Shown here one piece after another: positions 17,783-25,203 of a stretch of DNA of 64,000 nucleotides. A program made the position numbers and the translations under genes. This stretch comes from Gammaproteobacteria bacterium (GTDB lineage: Bacteria; Pseudomonadota; Gammaproteobacteria; Pseudomonadales; Azotimanducaceae): NCBI GenBank assembly GCA_030425195.1, contig JAUIAV010000012.1, forward strand, positions 62,001 through 126,000. The letters are read 5' to 3'. Every line of letters begins with the position of its first letter. Positions within the stretch are counted from its first letter, which is position 1. The notes below the pieces were generated by a model, which was not told the DNA's origin, did not search any database, and saw only the letters and a program-made list of their open reading frames with translations.

Positions 17783-17936
17783 GGCTCCCCATCCTGGCGC
17801 GTTCTGCGGTGCAATGACCCGTTTTGGTGCGGCGCCAGGCTGCGACCCACGAGGCTGCGGCCTGCAGATACCAGCCGACGAGCGGAAACTCAGCAAATTC
17901 ATTGATTGGCGACTTTTTTCAGCGGGCTGATAAAAC

Positions 17937-17952
17937 TGGCACGCCTTCTGCA
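17937..17952 (+). promoter_or_regulatory. Sigma-54 (RpoN) -24/-12 promoter
   Basis: TGGCACGCCTTCTGCA matches the sigma-54 consensus TGGCACG-N4-TTGCA at all seven -24 positions and four of five -12 positions. The GG and GC are separated by exactly ten bases. With the C at -12 placed at 17951, transcription would start near 17963. The only thing between that point and the strong terminator at 18059 is a non-coding hairpin RNA. Sigma-54 promoters need an enhancer-binding activator; I cannot identify its site in the 150 bases upstream. Confidence 0.75.
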
Positions 17953-17962
17953 ATAAGTATCC

Positions 17963-18059
17963 CGAGTAACACTGGCGCATCTCTCTCCCCTACAGACCCA
18001 TGTCGGTGTTACACACAAGGCGCCCAAGTCGCTCCCCTCGACTTGGGCGCCTTTCTTTT
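17963..18059 (+). ncRNA. Candidate sigma-54-dependent small RNA with two C-rich hairpin loops
   Basis: A predicted transcript of about 97 nucleotides running from the sigma-54 start to the end of an intrinsic terminator. Hairpin 1 pairs GTAACACTG (17966-17974) with CGGTGTTAC (18004-18012), nine pairs with one G-U, around a 29-base loop. Hairpin 2 is the terminator. Both loops contain the identical heptamer CTCCCCT (17985-17991 and 18032-18038), the complement of AGGGGAG. That heptamer occurs at the ribosome-binding sites of the acyltransferase (11945), the exporter (13461) and the sulfatase (42257-42263). Loop-borne anti-Shine-Dalgarno motifs are a known mode of small-RNA repression. Sigma-54 control and position recall Vibrio Qrr RNAs, but I do not see the conserved Qrr core, so homology is not claimed. 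Confidence 0.6.
18017..18059 (+). terminator. Strong intrinsic terminator
   Basis: A perfect 15-base-pair GC-rich stem (left arm 18017-18031, right arm 18039-18053) with a seven-base loop CTCCCCT is followed by a T-rich tail TCTTTT. It is 235 bases past the IMPase stop codon, too far to be just that gene's terminator. It is best explained as the end of the small RNA starting near 17963, and it would also stop any read-through from upstream. Confidence 0.9.
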
Positions 18060-18097
18060 GTTCACTGCCCGCACTCACCATGAACAGGGACCATGTG

Positions 18098-19324
18098 ATG
18101 GGCAGGGAAAAGGTGGAATTTGCCAATGGGCGTGGTGAAGCGCTCGCGGCGTTGCTGGAACTGCCCGATGAGCCGGCGCGCGCTTACGCGATCTTTGCGC
18201 ACTGTTTCACCTGTGGAAAAGACAACGCCGCTGCCGCACGGATCTCCAGAGGTCTCACCACGCAGGGAATTGGCGTTCTGCGGTTCGATTTCACCGGACT
18301 CGGCGGTTCGGATGGCGACTTTGCGAACACGAACTTCTCCTCCAATGTGGAGGATCTGATCGCGGCTGCAGAGTTTCTGCGAGCGTCCGGCCGGGCGCCT
18401 TCGCTGCTGATCGGGCATAGTCTTGGCGGAACCGCCGTGCTTTTCGCTGGTGCGCAGATACCGGAGGTGGTCGCGGTGGCGACCATTGGCGCGCCTGCAA
18501 GCCCGGACCACGTGCTCAAGGAGTTCGCCGTCAGCCTGGACGAGATCGAGGCGAGCGGAGAGGCGGAGGTCAGTCTTGCCGGACGGACGTTCAGGATTCA
18601 GAAGCAGTTTCTGGAGGATCTCAGGAATCGCAGCCTGGACTCTGTGATCGGCCACTGGAAGCGCGCGCTGCTGGTGATGCATGCGCCGCTGGACGAGATC
18701 GTCTCCATCGACGAGGCGGGCAGAATTTTCGAGGCGGCCCGCCATCCCAAGAGCTTCGTTTCACTGGAAGGTGCCGATCACCTGCTGAGCGATCTGAGGC
18801 GGGCTCAGTATGCGGCTCACACCATTGCGGCCTGGGCGGAGATGTATCTACCCGCTGCGGAGGTGTCCGAGACGCCGGAGGTCGTCGAGGGCATGATCCA
18901 CGTCAGAGAAGGCAACCACCGGTTTCTCAGAGACCTGTACTCTGATGATCACTACTGGCTCGCCGACGAACCCAGACGGATGGGGGGCGACAACCTGGGG
19001 CCGGATCCGTACGAGCATCTGCTGGCCTCTCTGGGCGCCTGCACGTCCATGACGATCCGGCTGTACGCCAATCGAAAATCCTGGCCGCTGGAAGATGTGC
19101 AGGTGCATCTCTCCCACAACCGGGAGTACCGCTCGGATTGTGGGGACTGTGACGAGCAGAACAGGCGGCTCGAGGTGCTCAACCGCACCATCCAGCTCAC
19201 CGGGCCGCTCGACGGGGATCAGCGCGCCCGGCTCATGGAGATCGCCGATCGCTGCCCCGTGCATCGCACCCTGACCGGCCATCTCGAGATCCGCACCCAG
19301 ACCGTCAGGGACAGCGGCGGCTGA
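18098..19324 (+). CDS. Alpha/beta hydrolase-OsmC fusion protein
   Basis: A 408-residue fusion. Residues 1-245 are an alpha/beta hydrolase with the nucleophile elbow GHSLGG and a late His in GADHLL. Residues 265-405 are an OsmC-like domain with its two redox cysteines, one in SLGACTSMTIRLYA and one in CPVHRTL. OsmC proteins reduce organic hydroperoxides. The fused hydrolase may release or repair acyl substrates, for example lipid peroxide esters. This fusion is known in many proteobacteria. ATG 18098 has AGGGA upstream; the ATG at 18080 has no site. The last 20 bases overlap the end of the convergent GNAT gene. Confidence 0.88.
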   Translation: MGREKVEFANGRGEALAALLELPDEPARAYAIFAHCFTCGKDNAAAARISRGLTTQGIGVLRFDFTGLGGSDGDFANTNFSSNVEDLIAAAEFLRASGRAPSLLIGHSLGGTAVLFAGAQIPEVVAVATIGAPASPDHVLKEFAVSLDEIEASGEAEVSLAGRTFRIQKQFLEDLRNRSLDSVIGHWKRALLVMHAPLDEIVSIDEAGRIFEAARHPKSFVSLEGADHLLSDLRRAQYAAHTIAAWAEMYLPAAEVSETPEVVEGMIHVREGNHRFLRDLYSDDHYWLADEPRRMGGDNLGPDPYEHLLASLGACTSMTIRLYANRKSWPLEDVQVHLSHNREYRSDCGDCDEQNRRLEVLNRTIQLTGPLDGDQRARLMEIADRCPVHRTLTGHLEIRTQTVRDSGG

Positions 19325-19838
19325 GCAGCAGTTCGTCGTAGTCCCGGCCGTCCACCTTCAGTGCGGCCGGCTCACGCCCGTATATCTCGAATCCGGCCTG
19401 ACGGTACAGGGCCAGGGCCTGTTCGTTGCCCAAGGTCACCGACAGCTGAATCTGTTCCAGACCCGGAAGGCTTTCGAGGCGGGTCAGCACACCGGCCAGC
19501 AGCGCCCTCGCGATGCCCCTGCGACGATATTCGGGATGGACGTACATGCCGACGACCGTGGCGATGTGCCTGCGTTTGGCTTCCTGCTCGCGGAAGGCGC
19601 CAGCTGATCCGACTATGGTTCGAGAACCCCCCGGGGATTCAGGTGTGAAAGCGCCGATGATGAAGTTCTCCGGGTCGTTCCGTACCCGATCGCGGAAGTG
19701 AGCCAGCGGGCGTGCGGCGGACTCATGGTAGTCCGACCCGAATGCGCTCGGAGACTCTCGCAGCATGAAGAGCCGGAAGTCCCGATAGATTTCTCCATCG
19801 TCGGCGGTGAGCGCACGCAGCTCGACGGGGAGGCTCAG
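19305..19838 (-). CDS. GNAT family acetyltransferase with apparent CTG start
   Basis: A GNAT N-acetyltransferase of about 177 residues. The acetyl-CoA motif is VVGMYVHPEYRRRGIARALL, and the C-terminal NEQALALYRQAGFEIYGREP is typical. The first ATG (19766) would lose the conserved first strand and helix, VELRALTADDGEIYRDFRLF, which is clearly coding and in frame. Upstream there is no ATG, GTG or TTG in this frame. The best start is CTG 19838-19836, which overlaps the stop codon of the PurN-like gene as CTGA, the same geometry as the common ATGA coupling. The substrate is unknown. If the CTG call is wrong, the gene starts at another non-standard codon between 19838 and 19766. Confidence 0.78.
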   Translation of the reverse strand: MSLPVELRALTADDGEIYRDFRLFMLRESPSAFGSDYHESAARPLAHFRDRVRNDPENFIIGAFTPESPGGSRTIVGSAGAFREQEAKRRHIATVVGMYVHPEYRRRGIARALLAGVLTRLESLPGLEQIQLSVTLGNEQALALYRQAGFEIYGREPAALKVDGRDYDELLLSRRCP

Positions 19839-20425
19839 GAGGCTTCCCGACGGTTCACCAGCTCTTCGAGCGTGGCGACGATGAGTTTCCGCTCCGCTTC
19901 CTTCACCCGCTCTTCGAGCGTTTCCGCCGTATCCGTGCTCCGAACCGGTACTTTCACCCGGGCGAGGATTGGACCGGTGTCGTACTCGCCGTCCACCAGG
20001 TGGACGGTGGCACCCGACTCGGTGTCTCCTGCAGCGATCACCGCAGCGTGGACCCTGCTGCCGTAGTAACCCTGTCCGCCGTATTTCGGCAGCAGCGCCG
20101 GGTGGGTATTCAGGATGCGGTTGCGGAAGCGCTCGAGGGTACGCGGCCCCAGTTTCTTCATGTAGCCGCAGAGCAGCACCCAGTCCGCCTCGGCGTTCTG
20201 CAGAGCCTGTTCAACGGCCGCATCCAGTGCATCCGGATCGGGGTGGGTCCTGCTGCTCAGATGGGCGGTGGCGATGCCGTGAGCACGTGCCCGTTCCATG
20301 GCGCCGGAGCTGCTGTTGTTGCTGACGACCAGCGTGACCTCTGCGGCGAGCTCGCCGGATTCGCAGGCATCGATGACGGACTGCAGGATCGTACCGCCAT
20401 GGGAGGCCAGTGCCGCGATCCGCAT
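19835..20425 (-). CDS. PurN-like formyltransferase
   Basis: A 196-residue formyltetrahydrofolate-dependent transferase of the PurN type, which formylates glycinamide ribonucleotide in purine synthesis. Visible motifs are ASHGGTILQSVIDAC (phosphate-binding end), NTHPALLPKYGGQG with the catalytic Asn and His, and SGATVHLVDGEYDTGPILA with the catalytic Asp. GGTILQ replaces the more usual G-T-N-L-Q. ATG 20425 overlaps the stop of the hotdog protein as TGATG, and its own stop overlaps the CTG of the GNAT gene, so three genes are tightly coupled. purM is not next to it, so a dedicated role outside purine synthesis is possible. Confidence 0.85.
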   Translation of the reverse strand: MRIAALASHGGTILQSVIDACESGELAAEVTLVVSNNSSSGAMERARAHGIATAHLSSRTHPDPDALDAAVEQALQNAEADWVLLCGYMKKLGPRTLERFRNRILNTHPALLPKYGGQGYYGSRVHAAVIAAGDTESGATVHLVDGEYDTGPILARVKVPVRSTDTAETLEERVKEAERKLIVATLEELVNRREAS

Positions 20426-21198
20426 CACGACGCCACCCTGAATATCGCCGTGTGGAAGATTTCCGTGGTCAGCACGTCGAGGCGGTGAAACGTGACGTAC
20501 AGGCGCAGGAACTGATGACCCTTCCGTTCCCATTTCTCGACCGGCACGGCGTTCACTGCCAGCGTGTCGCTCACCCGTACCAGTTCTCTGAAGCGCACCT
20601 CGGATCCGACGTGAATCCATGCCGGCATCACATATTCACGGGTGAGTGCCTGATTGGCTACGGACAGCAGCCAGTGGGGATGCGCCACATGCTGGTAGAC
20701 GGGCAGGGTGTCTGAAATTTCATCGGCGTAGCGCTGGTTTTCGTCCGTGATGATCTGGAAGTGCCATTCGGGAAACGGCTCTCCCTCGACGATCGTGTCC
20801 CAGCTCATCTCCAGGCGGGACGCACTCCGTCTCGGGTTCTCGAACAGGGCGTCGGCCTCCGGTGCGGGCAGCGCATCGGGCATCTGTGAGCGGATCTCCG
20901 CCAGCAGCGTGCCTGCCTGATCATGTCCCTGAACGAGAATGCCGTCTTCGCGATCTTCGGTGCTGATCACGATACGGTCGCCATCGTAGGCCGGTTTGAA
21001 GAATCGGGTGTGATTCACGGAGTGGCTGAGCCACGACTCTCCGAAACGCCCTACCAGTGGGTGCGTGAGATGGCCCCAGACCGCCACGCCAGGTACCAGG
21101 GCGCCCTCGAAGCCGTATTTTCTGGCGACTTCGTCACTGTGAATCCTGTTTTCGTGGGCGGCGGAGAAATTCCTCGCCACCACTTCGTAGGTGCTCAT
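20425..21198 (-). CDS. MaoC-like hotdog-fold dehydratase
   Basis: A 257-residue protein of the MaoC/hydratase type, probably two hotdog folds in one chain. The N-terminal segment HENRIHSDEVARKYGFEGALVPGVAVWGHL carries the usual hydratase pattern with a histidine and a PG turn. The second half contains PAWIHVGSEVRFRELVRVSDTL. Relatives hydrate enoyl thioesters. It is the first gene of the leftward operon with the PurN-like and GNAT genes. A 107-base region separates it from the divergent ArsA-like pair. The acyl substrate is unknown. Confidence 0.78.
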   Translation of the reverse strand: MSTYEVVARNFSAAHENRIHSDEVARKYGFEGALVPGVAVWGHLTHPLVGRFGESWLSHSVNHTRFFKPAYDGDRIVISTEDREDGILVQGHDQAGTLLAEIRSQMPDALPAPEADALFENPRRSASRLEMSWDTIVEGEPFPEWHFQIITDENQRYADEISDTLPVYQHVAHPHWLLSVANQALTREYVMPAWIHVGSEVRFRELVRVSDTLAVNAVPVEKWERKGHQFLRLYVTFHRLDVLTTEIFHTAIFRVAS

Positions 21199-21305
21199 AT
21201 GAGTGCTCGTGGCGCTTGGGGCGGCGTTCGTTCCGCGCTTATGGCCGTATTCTGCCGGAACGGGGGATAATAGGAAGTCCGTATTCTCACTGGCGGCGGA
21301 GGCTG

Positions 21306-22217
21306 GTGTTTAAAGAGCGTCTGATCGTCGTCAGCGGAAAGGGCGGCGTTGGTAAAACGGTGATCGCAAGCACGATCGCCGATCTCCTTGCCCGTGGTGC
21401 CGGTCCCGGTCAGACGGGTGAGAAGACCGTGCTCGTGAGTTTCGATGCGCAGTTCGACCGGCATCCGGTGTTCGATGTGCCGCTCGGATACGAACCGGAG
21501 GAAGCGGCCAGCAACCTGTGGGTCATGCGGGTGGATGCGTTTGCAGCCATCCGGGAGTACGTCCGCCGCAAGGTTCCCTTCTCCGGAATGTACGAGACCT
21601 TCCTGAAGAGCCGGATGTTCCGGGATTTCGCGGAAGCGGCGCCTGGTTTCGAGGAGCTCATGTGCCTCGGCAAGCTCTATGACCTGGCGACGGACTCGGC
21701 GTTCCAGCGGGTCGTTTTCGATGCCCCGTCGACCGGCCATCTGAAGACCCTGATCGACGTGCCGGCCGCCACGCTGAAAGCGGTGCTCGTCGGTCCGCTC
21801 AATCACAACGCCCGGAAAATTCAGGATCTGCTGATGGATCCGGAAAAGACTCGGGTCGTGCTCGCTACCCTGGCGGAAGAACTGGCCGTGCAGGAAACCC
21901 TGGAGCTCGAGCGCTTCTGCCGCGAGCGGCGCATGGGTGTAGGTCCCGTCATCGTCAACCAGCGGGTTCCGGACCGGTTCGGCGCGGAAGAGATCCAGGC
22001 CATGGATTCGGTGACCGAGCCGGATTCGGCCCTAGCCATCGCCATGGAGGCCGCCCGTCGGGAGCACGAACTCGCCGGCAGTCAGAAGGAATCTGCGGCA
22101 CCGCTGTCCGGCAGCAGATGCGCCGTCTGGAACCTTCCCAGGGTGATCGACCACGAGGCGGCGGCGCTCCTCGAAGGGCTCGTCTCCCACCTGGCGGGAA
22201 TCGTTCGCGATGGCTGA
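21306..22217 (+). CDS. ArsA/Get3-like ATPase, first of a pair
   Basis: A 303-residue P-loop ATPase of the ArsA/Get3 family. The deviant Walker A GKGGVGKT near residue 10 includes the signature lysine. Switch II is DAPSTGHLKTLID. The arsenite or tail-anchor binding cysteines of classic members are not evident. It starts at GTG 21306, with GGAGG just upstream; the open frame continues to 21216 without support. It overlaps the second ATPase gene by eight bases. The pair probably forms a heterodimer. The role is unknown; related pairs are annotated as anion-transporting ATPases with no arsenic link shown. Confidence 0.83.
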   Translation: MFKERLIVVSGKGGVGKTVIASTIADLLARGAGPGQTGEKTVLVSFDAQFDRHPVFDVPLGYEPEEAASNLWVMRVDAFAAIREYVRRKVPFSGMYETFLKSRMFRDFAEAAPGFEELMCLGKLYDLATDSAFQRVVFDAPSTGHLKTLIDVPAATLKAVLVGPLNHNARKIQDLLMDPEKTRVVLATLAEELAVQETLELERFCRERRMGVGPVIVNQRVPDRFGAEEIQAMDSVTEPDSALAIAMEAARREHELAGSQKESAAPLSGSRCAVWNLPRVIDHEAAALLEGLVSHLAGIVRDG

Positions 22218-23331
22218 GGCTCTGGATCTCCACCGGCTCGTCCGGGAACAGAATGTGATCGTCTGCTGCGGCTCGGGCGGTGTGGGTAAGACGACGTCCG
22301 CCGCGGCGCTGGGTGTGCTGGCCGCGCGGTCGGGACGCTCAGCGGTGGTGATGACCATAGACCCGGCAAAGCGCCTCGCTCAGGCAATGGGGCTGGACGG
22401 TCTCGACAATGACCCGCAGGCGGTGGCGCTGGATGCGCCGGGTCGGCTGTCCGCCATGATGCTGGATACCAAGCGTACCTTCGACCGGATGGTCGAAACG
22501 TATGCGCCGGATGAGAAGGTGCGCGAGACCATCTTTGCGAACAGCTACTACCAGCAGCTCTCCACCACGCTCGGGGGGTCCCGTGAACTCATAGCCATGG
22601 AGCGGGTGCTGGAGATCCTCAATACCGGGGATCACGATCTTCTGATCGTGGATACGCCACCGGCACAGCATGCCCTGGACTTTCTGGATGCGCCAAGGCG
22701 TCTGATCGATCTGCTGGATGGATCGTTCACACAGATGCTGGTAGCGCCTTACGGGCTGGCCGCACGGGCGCAGTTCAACTTTTTCCGGCAGTCGTCGGTG
22801 CTGACCCTCAAGTTTCTCGAACGTCTCACCGGACTGGAGATGCTCGCGGATCTGTCGAACTTCCTGCTCGCGTTCTCCAGCATGTTCGAAGGTCTGAAAG
22901 AGCGGTCGCAGCGCGTTCTGGCGCTGATGTCGGAACCCGGGACCCGCTTCCTGCTGGTCTGTGCGCCGGAACCCGTGAGCCTCAATCAGGCCGGCACATT
23001 CGCGGATCGGCTCGAAGCCGACGGCATGCATATTGCCGGTGTGCTCGTGAACCGTGCGCACCTTCCGGTGCCGTCTGTCACGCTGACGGATGCGGATCGT
23101 CTGCGGCTGGATGCGCTCGGAGGCGCGGATCGAAGCCGCCTCTCAGAGCGCGTAGAGGCTGCACTCGGGGATGCGGCACGGCTGGCTGCAGCGGATGCAA
23201 GGTCTCTGGCCGTGCTCGAGCGGCTCGACGAACCGCGGCATCTGGTGCCCCATTTCAACCGGGATCTGCACAGTCTCCCGGATCTGGTGGCGTTCAGCGA
23301 AGCGCTCCGGAGCAGTACTCAGCTGCCGTAG
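22210..23331 (+). CDS. ArsA/Get3-like ATPase, second of a pair, lacking the signature lysine
   Basis: A 373-residue ArsA-like ATPase. Its P-loop is CGSGGVGKTT: the canonical lysine is present, but serine stands where the intermonomer signature lysine is found in the partner protein. Switch II is DTPPAQHALDFLD. It has a longer helical middle (LERLTGLEMLADLSNFL) than its partner. The missing signature lysine suggests that in a heterodimer the first subunit supplies it across the interface. Similar pairs occur in actinobacteria. Its end overlaps the convergent TRAP gene by 13 bases. Confidence 0.83.
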   Translation: MAEALDLHRLVREQNVIVCCGSGGVGKTTSAAALGVLAARSGRSAVVMTIDPAKRLAQAMGLDGLDNDPQAVALDAPGRLSAMMLDTKRTFDRMVETYAPDEKVRETIFANSYYQQLSTTLGGSRELIAMERVLEILNTGDHDLLIVDTPPAQHALDFLDAPRRLIDLLDGSFTQMLVAPYGLAARAQFNFFRQSSVLTLKFLERLTGLEMLADLSNFLLAFSSMFEGLKERSQRVLALMSEPGTRFLLVCAPEPVSLNQAGTFADRLEADGMHIAGVLVNRAHLPVPSVTLTDADRLRLDALGGADRSRLSERVEAALGDAARLAAADARSLAVLERLDEPRHLVPHFNRDLHSLPDLVAFSEALRSSTQLP

Positions 23332-24671
23332 GCCTGCGCCGGCAGCCAGGTCACAAGCGCCTCCCAGTTGAACAGGATCACGAGCCCGAGCAACTGGAGC
23401 AGGATGAAGGGCACCACACCGCGATAGATGGTGCGCACGTCGATACCCTCCGGCGCAACGCCCTTGAGATAGAAGATGGCGAAACCCACCGGTGGGGTGA
23501 GGAAGCTCGTCTGCAGACAGACGGCGAAGAGCACGGTGAACCACACCGGATCGAAGCCGAGCCCGGTCACCACCGGCGAGACGAGCGGCAGAATGATCAG
23601 CGTGAGCTCGATCCAGTCCAGAAAGAATCCCAGGATGAAGGTGGCGATCAGGATGCAGATGACGATACCGGTGGCGCCGAAGGGCAGGCTGAGCAGAGCG
23701 CCTTCGATGAGCTCATCACCACCCAGGCCGCGCAGGACGAGCGAAAAAGCCGTTGCACCGAGCAGCACGGCAAAAATGAAAGCGGTGGTCCGGGTGGTTT
23801 CCTCCAGAACGTCCTTCATCACACCGCCGCCGAGCTGTTTCTTCAGCGCTGCGAGCAGCCAGGCACCGGCCGCACCCACCCCTGCGGCCTCCGTCGGCGT
23901 GGCGAGCCCGAGAAAGATGCTGCCGAGCACCGCGAGAATGAGAAAGGCGGGCGGCAGGATCGCCCTGAAGAGATCGACGATGGCGGACCAGTCCACCGGA
24001 TCGTGCGCCGCAGCGGGCGCCCGTTCGGGCCGCAGGAAGCCATACGCCAGCAGATAGCCGATATAGAGCCCGCCGAGCAGCATGCCCGGGAAAACGGCGC
24101 CCAGGAACAGGTCGCCCACGCTCATGGACATCCGATCCGCCATGAGCACGAGCATGATGCTGGGTGGGATCAGAATCCCCAGAGTGCCAACCGCGCAGAC
24201 GGTTCCGGATGCCAGGGCCTTGTCATAGCCCTGATTGAGCATCACAGGGAGGCCGAGCAGGGCCAGCAGCACCACCGACGCGCCGATAATGCCCGTGGTG
24301 GCGGCGAGCAGCAGGCCGATCAGCGTCACCGTGATGGCCAGGCCGCCGCGGATGCCGCCGAAAAGACGCGAGAAGCTGATCATCAGCTCCCGGGCGATGC
24401 CGGATCGGTCCAGCAGCAGACCCATGAAGATGAACATGGGCAGAGCGACCATCACCCAGTTCTCCATCACGTTCCAGACCCGGTCGACGGTCAGTGAGGT
24501 GTAGTCCCAGCCCATGCCGATGGGGATGGCGAAATCCACTTCCAGGACGATGGCGAGAGCGGTGAAGAGGACGGACAGGCCCCCCAGAATCCATGCGACG
24601 GGGAATCCGGTGAACACCAGGGCGATGAAGCTCAGGAACATGGCGAGGGCCAGAATCTCGTTAGCCGGCAT
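23319..24671 (-). CDS. TRAP transporter large permease (DctM-type)
   Basis: A 450-residue TRAP large membrane subunit with about twelve hydrophobic segments (ILALAMFLSFIALVFTGFPVAW at the start). It carries the conserved ATTGIIGASVVLLALLGLPVML and TPTEAAGVGAAGAW. It uses the sodium gradient to import an organic acid delivered by the binding protein. ATG 24671 has GAGG upstream, so I prefer it to the GTG four codons earlier. It overlaps the small-permease gene by 11 bases. Gene order is binding protein, small permease, large permease. Confidence 0.92.
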   Translation of the reverse strand: MPANEILALAMFLSFIALVFTGFPVAWILGGLSVLFTALAIVLEVDFAIPIGMGWDYTSLTVDRVWNVMENWVMVALPMFIFMGLLLDRSGIARELMISFSRLFGGIRGGLAITVTLIGLLLAATTGIIGASVVLLALLGLPVMLNQGYDKALASGTVCAVGTLGILIPPSIMLVLMADRMSMSVGDLFLGAVFPGMLLGGLYIGYLLAYGFLRPERAPAAAHDPVDWSAIVDLFRAILPPAFLILAVLGSIFLGLATPTEAAGVGAAGAWLLAALKKQLGGGVMKDVLEETTRTTAFIFAVLLGATAFSLVLRGLGGDELIEGALLSLPFGATGIVICILIATFILGFFLDWIELTLIILPLVSPVVTGLGFDPVWFTVLFAVCLQTSFLTPPVGFAIFYLKGVAPEGIDVRTIYRGVVPFILLQLLGLVILFNWEALVTWLPAQAYGS

Positions 24672-25188
24672 CGGCACCCTCACCGGCGAACAGAAATTTC
24701 CAGACCCTGGTCAACCGGGCCAGCGTGGCGAGGGCGAGCAGCAGAAAGCCGAGCGGCAGCATGGCTTTGATGAGCCATCGAAAGGGCAGCCCTCCCGGCG
24801 CGTTTGAAACTTCTGAAAGCTCGAAGCTGGCCAGCACGAACGGTACCGAGAAGATGAGCATCAGGGCGATGAACGGCAGCAGGAACAGCAGGATGCCGTA
24901 GAACTCCACCCAGGCCTGCAGGGTGGGTGAAAATCGCTCGTGCAGCACGTCCACCCGGATGTGAGAGTCGGTCTGCAGGCCGTAGCCGAGGGCCAGCAGG
25001 AACCCGGTGGCATAGAGATGCCACTGAATCTCCTCGAACTCCACCCGACCTTCGCCAAAGGCGTAGCGGAGCACCACGTTGAGGACGATCACGGCCAGCA
25101 GCAGCACCCACAGCCAGGATGCCCACAGACCGATCCGTGTGATCAGCGGATCCACGATCCGCGACAGGGCTGTTTCCGGAAGATCCAC
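24661..25188 (-). CDS. TRAP transporter small permease (DctQ-type)
   Basis: A 175-residue small membrane subunit with four hydrophobic segments, including LWASWLWVLLLAVIVLNVVLRYAFG. It carries the conserved EEIQWHLYATGFLLALGYGLQTDSHIRVDV, typical of DctQ proteins of the larger subgroup that carry TRAP substrates such as 2-oxo acids or mannitol/chloroaromatic types. It holds the complex together with the large permease. It begins 15 bases after the binding-protein gene. Confidence 0.9.
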   Translation of the reverse strand: MDLPETALSRIVDPLITRIGLWASWLWVLLLAVIVLNVVLRYAFGEGRVEFEEIQWHLYATGFLLALGYGLQTDSHIRVDVLHERFSPTLQAWVEFYGILLFLLPFIALMLIFSVPFVLASFELSEVSNAPGGLPFRWLIKAMLPLGFLLLALATLARLTRVWKFLFAGEGADAG

Positions 25189-25203
25189 TGGCTCCGGGTC
25201 TCC

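Larger units (their letters stand above)
17783..18097. other. 315-base non-coding stretch holding a sigma-54-type promoter, candidate small RNA and terminator
   Basis: No credible protein gene lies here; the rightward open frame through 17824-18138 has no recognisable content and crosses a perfect terminator. From left to right it holds about 150 bases of unassigned DNA with a repeated AGGCTGCG, then a sigma-54-type promoter (17937-17952), a roughly 97-base transcript region with two hairpins (17963-18059), and about 38 bases before the hydrolase-OsmC gene. Confidence 0.7.

Noticed and set aside
17824-18138. Open frame of 104 codons across the small-RNA region
   Set aside because: No recognisable domain, no ribosome-binding site, and it passes through a perfect terminator.
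21306-23331. Arsenic resistance operon
   Set aside because: No arsB, arsC, arsD or arsR nearby and no metal-binding cysteines in the ATPases.
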